Source: Calothrix membranacea FACHB-236 (lineage in GTDB: Bacteria > Cyanobacteriota > Cyanobacteriia > Cyanobacteriales > Nostocaceae). Taken from it: a DNA stretch of 64,000 nt. The position numbers and the translations under genes are program-made. The stretch lies in assembly GCF_014696315.1 (NCBI RefSeq), contig NZ_JACJPX010000037.1, positions 1-64,000 of the forward strand. Reading direction: 5' to 3'. The notes beneath the pieces were generated by a model. That model did not search any database. It had not been told where the DNA came from and saw only the letters and a list, made by a program, of their open reading frames with translations. Of the stretch, positions 35,071-43,558 are shown one piece after another (positions within the stretch are counted from its first letter, which is position 1; each line of letters starts with the position of its first letter).

Positions 35071-38000
35071 ATGGGTAGTAGAGAATCTGACACATTAATG
35101 GAAGGAATAGCAATTATTGGGATATCAGGACGTTTTCCTGGAGCCAATAATATTGAACAATTTTGGCATAATTTACAAGCAGGAATAGAATCAATTTCTC
35201 ATTTTACAGATGAAGAGCTATTATCAGCAGGTGTTAATCCTAGTTGTTTCAATGATAGTAATTATGTCAAAGCAAGCGGTGTTTTAAAAGATATTGATTT
35301 ATTTGACGCTGGATTTTTTGACTTTAATCCTAAAGAAGCAGAAATTACCGATCCACAACACCGAATATTTTTAGAATGCGCTTGGTCAGCTTTAGAAAGT
35401 GCTGGTTATGACTCTAATAGATGTGAAAGCCGGATAGGAGTTTATGCTGGTGCTAGTTTAAATAATTATTTATCTTTTGACTTAAACAATGACCAAGTTG
35501 GCTCTGCACAGTCTTATCAAAAATTAATTGGTAATGATAAAGATTTCCTCTCTACCCGTGTATCTTACAAATTAAATTTAACTGGCCCAAGTCTAACTGT
35601 ACAAACGGCTTGTTCTACTTCCTTAGTAGCAGTTACTCTAGCTTGCCAAAGTTTAATGAATTATCAATGTGATATGGCTTTGGCAGGAGGAGTCTCGATT
35701 CGAGTTCCGCATCAAACAGGTTATTTATCTCAACCAGGGGGAACTTTATCTCCTGATGGTCATTGTCGTGCTTTTGATGCCCAAGCGCAGGGAACAACTG
35801 TTGGTAATGGTGTGGGAGTTGTTTTACTTAAGCGGTTAGAAGATGCGATCGCAGATGGCGATCACATCTATGCAGTTATTAAAGGTTGGGCAATTAATAA
35901 CGATGGTGCAATGAAAGTTGGTTATACAGCACCTAGCGTCGATGGACAAGCAGAAGCGATCGCCGAAGCCATCATGTTAGCCGACATTGAACCGGAAACT
36001 ATCAGCTATATTGAGGCACATGGTACAGGTACAACTTTGGGCGATCCGATTGAAATTGCTGCTTTAACCAAAGTTTTCCGCGCCAGTACAGACAAAAAAG
36101 GTTTTTGTGCGATCGGTTCTGTCAAAACAAATATCGGTCATCTCGATGCAGCAGCTGGAGTCACAGGATTAATCAAGACTGCCTTAGCTCTCAAGTATCA
36201 ACAAATACTACCCAGCTTGAATTTTGAACAGCCCAATCCCCAGATTGACTTTGACAATAGTCCTTTTTATGTCAATACACAACTAACTCAATGGAAATCA
36301 GAACTATCCCCCCGACGTGCGGGTGTTAGTTCATTGGGGATGGGGGGGACGAATGCTCATGTCGTTCTCGAAGAGGCTCCATCTGTAAAGAAACAGGGTG
36401 TAGGGAAGCAGGGGAGAAGGTTTCAATTACTGGTACTTTCTGCCAAGACTGAATCTGCATTAGAGACTGCCACTGATAATCTAGCTCAACATCTTAAGCA
36501 GCATCCTGAGCTAAATCTAGCGGATGTTGCTTACACTCTGCAAGTAGGACGCAAAGAGTTTAACCATCGTCGTATCTTAGTGTGTGAGGATATTCAAGAT
36601 GCGATTAATACTTTAGAAAACAGAACTAACCAAAGAGTTTTCACTCACTATCAAGAACCATCAGACAGACCGATTACCTTCATGTTTTCAGGGCAAGGTA
36701 GTCAGTATGTCAATATGGGCAGCGAACTCTATCAAACAGAGTCAATCTTTCATGAATATATAGATAGTTGCTGTTTGATACTTAAACCTCTATTAAATTT
36801 AGATTTACGTACAGTTATTTATCCCCAAGAGTCTGACACAGAAATTGCACAAGAAAAACTCAAACAAACATCCCTAGCCCAGCCAGCGTTATTTGTCATT
36901 GAGTACGCCTTAGCTCAGTTGTGGATGTCATGGGGCATTTCTCCTAGTGCGATGATTGGTCATAGCATCGGAGAATATGTAGCTGCTTGCCTAGCTGGTG
37001 TTATGTCTCTGGAAGACGCATTAACTCTGGTTGCTATGCGTGCGCGTTTAATGCAGCAATTACCAAGCGGCAGTATGCTATCGATTCCCCTTTCAGAAGC
37101 AGAAGTTAAACCTCTACTCAAGGAAAACTTATCTTTAGCTGCTAATAATGCACCGTTTTCCTGTGTAGTATCAGGAAATCATGCAGCGATCGCTGCACTA
37201 TCTGAGCAATTAATTAAAAAGGGTATAGAGTGCCGCAGTCTGCTTACTTCTCATGCTTTCCATTCTCAGATGATGGAACCAATCTTGCAGACGTTTATTG
37301 CAGAAGTTAAAAAAATCACTTTAAATCCTCCACAAATTCCCTTTATATCTAATCTCACAGGAACTTGGATATCTGCACAAGCAGCTACAGATCCAAATTA
37401 TTGGGCAAATCATTTACGGCAAACAGTACGATTTGCTGATGGTATTTCTGTCTTACTGCAAGAACCAAACCGGATTTTCTTAGAATTAGGGGCGGGGCGG
37501 ACTTTATCTACTTTTGTCAAACAACAAGCAGGAATTCAGCAGGCCATACTGTCTTCCTTACGACATCCCAAAGAAGAAAAAGCAGATGTTGTATTCTTGC
37601 TAAATACACTTGGTCGCCTCTGGTTTTTTGGAATTACAATAAATTGGTCTAACTTTTATGGGGCTGAACGCCGTTATCGCGTCCCTTTACCGACATATCC
37701 TTTTGAACGTCAGCGTTATTGGCTAGAACCTCAGAAAAAATCTAGTAAGTCTTTTGCTGCTAATCAAAAAAATCCCAACATTGCCAACTGGTTTTATCTA
37801 CCAGTTTGGAAACAAGCAATTCCCCTTCAGGAACCCTTCACAAACGCACCACAATCTGTAAAATCCGAAAAACAGATGTTGATATTTGCTGGCACTTGTC
37901 AAGTAGGTTCAAAAATAGTTAAACGTTTAGCAGGGGAAGGACAAAATATTATTACTGTTTGGCAAGGAGAGCAGTTTAGTAAACTAAGTGCAAGTGAATA

Positions 38001-41000
38001 TACTCTCAATCCCAGCCAATCTGATGATTATGATTCTTTAATCGCAGAATTACAATTGTTTGGAAAAATTCCCGATGCAGTTCTACACCTCTGGAGTCTC
38101 ACATCTGCTGAACAAACAACATCAGGAATTGAATTTTTTGACAATTGCCAAAATACAGGTTTTTATAGCTTGTTATTTTTGGCACAATCTCTCAGTCAGC
38201 AAAATATTAATCAACCTGTAGATGTTTTAGTTGTCACTAATAATATCTACGATGTCACAGGATGGGAAAAATTAAACCCAGAGAAAGCAACTGTTTTGGG
38301 AATGTGTAAAAGCATTCCCCAAGAGTATACCAATATTTCCTGTCGCAGCTTTGATATTGTGCTTCCTGCGGCTGATAGTGTTGCCGAAAGCCAATTAATA
38401 GAGCAAATTTTAGCTGAATTAAATGCTCAAGAATTTGAGAGTGCGATCACCTACGGTGGGCGGAACGCCATCGCCTATCGTGGGCATCATCGTTGGGTAC
38501 AATCTTATGAACCACTACCGCTAAATAACAACCAAACACCCAGATTGCGGCAAGCAGGAGTATATTTAATTACTGGTGGATTAGGTGGTATCGGTCTAGA
38601 AATTGCCGAGTATTTAGCGCAAAAAATACAAGCAAAACTAATACTAATTAGTTCTTCAACTTTCCCTAGAAAAGAAAAATGGGAAGAATGGCTAACCACT
38701 CACGATGAACACGATAAATTCAGCACAAGAATCAGCAAATTAAAGGAACTAGAACAACTGGGTGCAGAAATTCTAGTTTTGAGTGCTGATGTAGCTAATC
38801 TAAATCAAATGCAATCAGCTATTACTCAAGCTGTAGAACGTTTTGGTCAGATAAATGGTGTGATTCATGCTGCGGGAATTAAGCTGTTTAGAACAGTTCA
38901 AGAAATCACGAAGAACGAATGCGAAGAACAACTCAAAGCTAATGGTCATGGACTGTTTATTTTAGAAACAGCATTGCAAGGAATAGAACTTGATTTCTGT
39001 GTCTTGATATCTTCCTTATCATCTGTTTTAGGTGCATTAGGAATGGCAGCTTATCCAGCAGCCCATCACTTCACTGATGCTTTTGTTTATCAACATAATC
39101 AAACAAGTTCTACACCTTGGATAAGTGTGAACTGGGATAACTGGTTAACTAGTCAATTGGCTACAGAATTAGCAAAAAAAGCAGAAATCTCCACAGCATT
39201 ATTCATGAATAATCAAGAAGGTGTGGAGGTCTTTCAACGAGTATTATCATTAAATAGAATAAACCAAATAGTAGTTTCAACAACAGATTTACAAGCCAGA
39301 ATTAAACAGTGGATTAAGCCTCCACCAATCATTAAGGAACCTAATTCTCTCACATTACATTCCAGACCATCCTTACAAAATAGCTATGTTGCTCCCAGAA
39401 ATGAAATCGAGCAAACTATTGCTAACATCTGGCAAGAGATTCTCGGAATTGAACAGGTAGGTATTGAAGATAATTTTTTAGAATTAGGCGGCGATTCGCT
39501 TCTGAGTATTCAGATTACTGCTAGAGCCAACAAAGCAGGTTTACGGTTTACTAATCAGCATTTGTTTGAATACCCAACCATTGCCCAATTAGCAGAAATC
39601 GCCAGCAGAACGCAAACAGTTTTAAGCGAACAGGGATTAGTAGAAGGAGAACTACCCTTAACACCAATTCAATACTGGTTTTTTGAGCAGAATTTAGTTG
39701 ATGCACATCATTGGAATCAAACAGTCGTCCTCGAAGTGCAGCAACCTCTTGATTTGGTATTATTGCAACAGGCGGTGCAACATTTACTAATTCATCATGA
39801 TGTTTTGCGTCTACGTTTTCGAGAAGAAACTTGGGGTTGGCAACAAATAAATGCTACTCCTGATGAAGTTGTACCGTTTGAGGAAATAGATTTATCAGGA
39901 CTGGCACCGCCACAACAGGAACAAGAATTTGCAGTATTAACTACTGAGATCCAAGAAAGTTTAAATCTGACTTCTGGGCCAATTGTGCAGGTTGCCTTTT
40001 TTAATTTTGGCACTTATCAATCAAGTCGTATACTATTAGCAATTCATCATTTAGCGATTGATGTTGGTTCTTGGCGAATTTTGCTGGAAGATTTAGAAAT
40101 TGTATATCAACAACTTAGTCAAGGAAAATCAATTAAACTACAGTCGAAAACAACTTCGTTCAAACAGTGGGCTTTGCGGTTAACTGAATATGCTCAGTCA
40201 ATTGAGTTACAAAGAGAACAAGTTTATTGGTTAGCATCCGAACGTGATTGGGTATTACCTTTGCCGATAGATTATGTGGATGCTGCTAATACTGTAGCCT
40301 CTGCTGAAACTATTTCTGTAACTTTGAGTGTGTTAGCAACTCAAGCATTGCAGGAGGAGATTGCCGCAACTTATCGAGTCCAAACAGATGATATATTACT
40401 TGCTGCTTTAGCACAGGCATTTAGTCAATGGACTGGAACTGCTTCACTTTTAGTTGATTTAGAAGGAAATGGCAGAGATGTAATTTTCGATGATATTGAT
40501 TTATCCCGCACAGTAGGCTGGTTTACCAATATTGCCCCCATGCTATTAGAAATTGGTAAGGCTGAAGAAACTGGAAAAATCTTAAAGCAGGTGAAAGAGC
40601 AAATTCGGAGTTTTCCGAATCAGGGTTTGGGATATGGTGTTTTGCGCTATTTGAGTAGTGATGAAATTATTACCGAAAAATTGCGATCGCTACAACAGGC
40701 AGAAGTACTATTTCTCTACCTTGGCAACTACGAACAAACTGTACCTGAATCCTCTTTGTTAAAATTATTACCAAAATATAGCGGTTTATCTCGTAGTTCA
40801 CGCGCACAACGCAGCCATCTGATAGAAATTAATGCCTCGATAGTTCAAAACCAACTCAAAATCGATTGGATTTATAGCCAAAATGTACATCGACGGCAAA
40901 CAATTGAGAGTTTAGTTCAAGATTTTAAAGCAGCATTGCAAGCACTAATTACTAACAGTCAATCTTCTTCAACCAAAAACTTTACACCTTCCGACTTTGC

Positions 41001-41076
41001 AGAGTTTAAATTAAGTCAATGGAATCAAGACGATATCGATAATATTTTGACAGCCATTAATCAGGTTACAAGTTAA
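35071..41076 (+). CDS. PKS module with C-terminal epimerisation-type domain: KS-AT-KR-ACP-E
   Basis: 2001 residues. The KS is at about 10-430 (Cys in VQTACSTSLVA near 178, His in EAHGTGTTLGDP and TNIGHLDAAAG). The AT is at 540-850 (GHSIGEY near 630; HAFHS near 728 predicts malonyl-CoA). The KR is at about 1160-1390 (GGLGGIGLE; catalytic Ser in S-S-L-S-S; Tyr in A-Y-P-A-A-H, where Asn is usual in place of His). The ACP has LGGDSLLS near 1473. A condensation/epimerisation domain fills 1525-1990, with E-family motifs R-T-V-G-W-F-T and LGYGVLRYL. It extends acyl-Ser by a malonate and reduces the ketone. The E domain is odd behind a PKS ACP, and its active site reads HHLAIDVGSW instead of HHxxxDGVSW. 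Confidence 0.9.
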   Translation: MGSRESDTLMEGIAIIGISGRFPGANNIEQFWHNLQAGIESISHFTDEELLSAGVNPSCFNDSNYVKASGVLKDIDLFDAGFFDFNPKEAEITDPQHRIFLECAWSALESAGYDSNRCESRIGVYAGASLNNYLSFDLNNDQVGSAQSYQKLIGNDKDFLSTRVSYKLNLTGPSLTVQTACSTSLVAVTLACQSLMNYQCDMALAGGVSIRVPHQTGYLSQPGGTLSPDGHCRAFDAQAQGTTVGNGVGVVLLKRLEDAIADGDHIYAVIKGWAINNDGAMKVGYTAPSVDGQAEAIAEAIMLADIEPETISYIEAHGTGTTLGDPIEIAALTKVFRASTDKKGFCAIGSVKTNIGHLDAAAGVTGLIKTALALKYQQILPSLNFEQPNPQIDFDNSPFYVNTQLTQWKSELSPRRAGVSSLGMGGTNAHVVLEEAPSVKKQGVGKQGRRFQLLVLSAKTESALETATDNLAQHLKQHPELNLADVAYTLQVGRKEFNHRRILVCEDIQDAINTLENRTNQRVFTHYQEPSDRPITFMFSGQGSQYVNMGSELYQTESIFHEYIDSCCLILKPLLNLDLRTVIYPQESDTEIAQEKLKQTSLAQPALFVIEYALAQLWMSWGISPSAMIGHSIGEYVAACLAGVMSLEDALTLVAMRARLMQQLPSGSMLSIPLSEAEVKPLLKENLSLAANNAPFSCVVSGNHAAIAALSEQLIKKGIECRSLLTSHAFHSQMMEPILQTFIAEVKKITLNPPQIPFISNLTGTWISAQAATDPNYWANHLRQTVRFADGISVLLQEPNRIFLELGAGRTLSTFVKQQAGIQQAILSSLRHPKEEKADVVFLLNTLGRLWFFGITINWSNFYGAERRYRVPLPTYPFERQRYWLEPQKKSSKSFAANQKNPNIANWFYLPVWKQAIPLQEPFTNAPQSVKSEKQMLIFAGTCQVGSKIVKRLAGEGQNIITVWQGEQFSKLSASEYTLNPSQSDDYDSLIAELQLFGKIPDAVLHLWSLTSAEQTTSGIEFFDNCQNTGFYSLLFLAQSLSQQNINQPVDVLVVTNNIYDVTGWEKLNPEKATVLGMCKSIPQEYTNISCRSFDIVLPAADSVAESQLIEQILAELNAQEFESAITYGGRNAIAYRGHHRWVQSYEPLPLNNNQTPRLRQAGVYLITGGLGGIGLEIAEYLAQKIQAKLILISSSTFPRKEKWEEWLTTHDEHDKFSTRISKLKELEQLGAEILVLSADVANLNQMQSAITQAVERFGQINGVIHAAGIKLFRTVQEITKNECEEQLKANGHGLFILETALQGIELDFCVLISSLSSVLGALGMAAYPAAHHFTDAFVYQHNQTSSTPWISVNWDNWLTSQLATELAKKAEISTALFMNNQEGVEVFQRVLSLNRINQIVVSTTDLQARIKQWIKPPPIIKEPNSLTLHSRPSLQNSYVAPRNEIEQTIANIWQEILGIEQVGIEDNFLELGGDSLLSIQITARANKAGLRFTNQHLFEYPTIAQLAEIASRTQTVLSEQGLVEGELPLTPIQYWFFEQNLVDAHHWNQTVVLEVQQPLDLVLLQQAVQHLLIHHDVLRLRFREETWGWQQINATPDEVVPFEEIDLSGLAPPQQEQEFAVLTTEIQESLNLTSGPIVQVAFFNFGTYQSSRILLAIHHLAIDVGSWRILLEDLEIVYQQLSQGKSIKLQSKTTSFKQWALRLTEYAQSIELQREQVYWLASERDWVLPLPIDYVDAANTVASAETISVTLSVLATQALQEEIAATYRVQTDDILLAALAQAFSQWTGTASLLVDLEGNGRDVIFDDIDLSRTVGWFTNIAPMLLEIGKAEETGKILKQVKEQIRSFPNQGLGYGVLRYLSSDEIITEKLRSLQQAEVLFLYLGNYEQTVPESSLLKLLPKYSGLSRSSRAQRSHLIEINASIVQNQLKIDWIYSQNVHRRQTIESLVQDFKAALQALITNSQSSSTKNFTPSDFAEFKLSQWNQDDIDNILTAINQVTS

Positions 41077-41123
41077 ATAATTTACAAATAGACAACGCAG
41101 AGTATTGATGAGGAACCCTCACG

Positions 41124-42002
41124 ATGTTAGTCGCAAAAAATCTACATCCCTTTTTCCAAAAATTGCAGTATCAAATTCAATCATTCCTTTACAGGAATGA
41201 TCTAAAAAAATTACTCCCTCTTTATGACAGTAAATGGAATCCTGATTTATTTGGTCAGCATTACCAAGAAAATTTTGCCCCAATAAGAAAGAAAAAATTA
41301 AAAATTTTAGAAATTGGCGTAGGCGGTTATGATGACCCTTATTCCGGTGGTGATTCCTTAAGAATGTGGAAGCAATATTTCCCTCATAGTATGATTTATG
41401 GGATAGATATTATAGATAAAAGTGCTTTAGAGGAAGACCGCATTAAAATTTTTCAAGGTAGTCAAGATGATGAACTATTTCTCAGAAAAGTCATAGCTGA
41501 AACTGGTAAAGTTGATATTATTATTGATGATGGCAGTCATCGAAATGACCATGTAATTAAAACATTTAAAATTTTGTTTCCCGAATTGAATAATGGGGGA
41601 ATATATGTAGTAGAAGATACGCATACATCTTATATACCAAGCTACGCAAACTGGTCGAAATTTTGCAGCGATGATGTCGCTCCTCATTGGGCTGAATATG
41701 GTGGTAGCCTAGATTTATATGACCAAAAAACGATGATAAATTTTTTCAAAAGGCTAGTTGATTGCTTAAGCCACCAAGAATTTATTCATCCAGGATATAC
41801 ACCTAATTACTTTGATCGACATATTGTCGGAATAAATTTTTACCGCAATCAAGTTTTTATTCATAAAGGAGATAATACAGCGCCAGGTAACGTGGTTGAA
41901 AATAACATTTTAAGACCCGAGTTTTTACAAGAAATAGGTATAAAATCTTTAGCAGATTTGGAATTAGAATTTCCTACTATTGATGATCCAATAAAGTTCT
42001 AA
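41124..42002 (+). CDS. SAM-dependent O-methyltransferase, TylE/MycE-like
   Basis: 292 residues. The SAM site is ILEIGVGGYDDPYSGGDSL, then I-Y-G-I-D-I-I-D, then the metal-binding-type V-D-I-I-I-D-D-G-S-H and G-G-I-Y-V-V-E-D-T-H. This pattern matches the macrolide-sugar O-methyltransferases TylE and MycE, which need Mg2+. Within the operon it is 47 bp after the PKS gene. It might methylate a hydroxyl made by the upstream KR, the Ser side chain, or a carboxylate; which one cannot be read from sequence. No methyltransferase domain is embedded in the PKS itself. Confidence 0.75.
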   Translation: MLVAKNLHPFFQKLQYQIQSFLYRNDLKKLLPLYDSKWNPDLFGQHYQENFAPIRKKKLKILEIGVGGYDDPYSGGDSLRMWKQYFPHSMIYGIDIIDKSALEEDRIKIFQGSQDDELFLRKVIAETGKVDIIIDDGSHRNDHVIKTFKILFPELNNGGIYVVEDTHTSYIPSYANWSKFCSDDVAPHWAEYGGSLDLYDQKTMINFFKRLVDCLSHQEFIHPGYTPNYFDRHIVGINFYRNQVFIHKGDNTAPGNVVENNILRPEFLQEIGIKSLADLELEFPTIDDPIKF

Positions 42003-42059
42003 AAAATAAATTCAACTACTTTCTGGCAAGCATCAACCAAATCTAGAAATTTTAAAAAT

Positions 42060-43511
42060 ATGAAGAATGTTGAGGATTTCTATCCACTTTCACCGATGCA
42101 GCAGGGTATACTCTTCCACACTCTTTCTGCCCCAGCTTCGGGAGTATATTTCATTCAGTTTAGTTGTACCATTCACGGAGAGCTTAATACCTCGGTTTTT
42201 AAGAACGCATGGGAACAAGTGGTAGAACGCCATCAGCTTTTACGGACTTCTTTTCTTTGGGAAGGTATTAAAGAACCTGTTCAGGTAGTACATCAGCAAA
42301 TTAACTTACCTTGGCAACAACAAGATTGGCGAATGCTATCGACTGTTGAACAACAAGAGCGTTTTGAGGCTTTACTCAAAACAGACCAACAACAGGGTTT
42401 TGAACTTTCTCAAACACCCATGATGCGCTTGACGTTGATTCAATTAGCTGAAAACAGCTATCAATTTCTCTGGAGTGGTCATCACTTAATGATGGATGGC
42501 TGGTCTTCTGCGGTACTTTTAGAGGAAGTTTTTGCTTTTTACCAAGCATTGCAACAAGGCGAGACATTGCATCTGGAAAGACCTCGCCCTTACCGCGATT
42601 ACGTAGCTTGGCAACAACAGCAAGATTTTTCCCAGTCTGAGCTATTCTGGCAGGAATGGTTGAAAAGTTTTACCGTAGTAACTTCTTTAGGAACAACCCA
42701 AAAGCCTAATAACTCGCTGAAGCAAAGTCACAATTACGAGCAACAACTTCTTGATTTATCAACGGCAACAACAACAGCATTGCAAGCTTTTGCTCGTCAG
42801 CAACAATTTACCTTAAATACCTTAGTTCAGGCTGCTTGGGCTTTACTTCTGAGTCTTTATAGTGGAGAAGATGATGTTGTGTTTGGGGTAGTTGTTGCTG
42901 GTCGGCCAACAATGCTTTCCGGAGTTGCTTCGATAGTAGGCCCCTTTGTTAATACTTTGCCGATGCGAATGCAGGTAAAAACTGAGGAATTCCTGATACC
43001 TTGGCTAAAAAAGTTTCAGGCTAAACAAGCTCAGATGCAGCAGTACGAATCTACTCCACTGGTGAAGATTCAGCGATGGAGTGATATGCCTTTAGGACTG
43101 CCTTTATTTGAAAGCGTCTTGAACTTTCAGAACTATCCGCAGAATCTGTATTCACAAAAAGGACTGTACGGAGAGCTCAAGCTTGATAATTGTCGGTCTT
43201 TTGGAAAAATGAACTATCCCTTCTATATAGACGCATTACCAGGACAGCAACTATCAATGTACTTTGTATATAATACCTGCTACTTTGAGGCTGCTACTGT
43301 TGCTAAAATTATCAAACATTTTGAAACAATCTTATGCAACTTGATCGTACAACCTCAAGCTAAGTTGAACGAGTTATTAGACAGGGTTCCAGAAATAGAT
43401 AGACAGCAAAAAATCATCCAAAAAAGACAGCAAAAAGAAAAGCATAATCATAAATTAAAAAATATCAAAAGAAGAGTAATATATGCCTTAAATGAAACAG
43501 AGCATCTATAA
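42060..43511 (+). CDS. Free-standing NRPS condensation domain
   Basis: 483 residues, a complete C domain and nothing else. It starts M-K-N-V-E-D-F-Y-P-L-S-P-M-Q-Q-G-I-L-F-H, the form typical of C domains that follow an epimerisation domain on another protein (DCL type with a COM-like acceptor). The active site HHLMMDG lies near residue 142 and is intact, and V-V-A-G-R-P and F-V-N-T-L-P are present. The end is a Lys/Arg-rich tail (K-R-Q-Q-K-E-K-H-N-H-K-L-K), perhaps for docking. It supplies the condensation activity missing from the next protein, whose own first domain is degenerate, so module three is split over two genes. Confidence 0.88.
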   Translation: MKNVEDFYPLSPMQQGILFHTLSAPASGVYFIQFSCTIHGELNTSVFKNAWEQVVERHQLLRTSFLWEGIKEPVQVVHQQINLPWQQQDWRMLSTVEQQERFEALLKTDQQQGFELSQTPMMRLTLIQLAENSYQFLWSGHHLMMDGWSSAVLLEEVFAFYQALQQGETLHLERPRPYRDYVAWQQQQDFSQSELFWQEWLKSFTVVTSLGTTQKPNNSLKQSHNYEQQLLDLSTATTTALQAFARQQQFTLNTLVQAAWALLLSLYSGEDDVVFGVVVAGRPTMLSGVASIVGPFVNTLPMRMQVKTEEFLIPWLKKFQAKQAQMQQYESTPLVKIQRWSDMPLGLPLFESVLNFQNYPQNLYSQKGLYGELKLDNCRSFGKMNYPFYIDALPGQQLSMYFVYNTCYFEAATVAKIIKHFETILCNLIVQPQAKLNELLDRVPEIDRQQKIIQKRQQKEKHNHKLKNIKRRVIYALNETEHL

Positions 43512-43558
43512 AAACATTTGTATTTATTAATAATCCATGAACTTTCAGAAAAAAGTAT

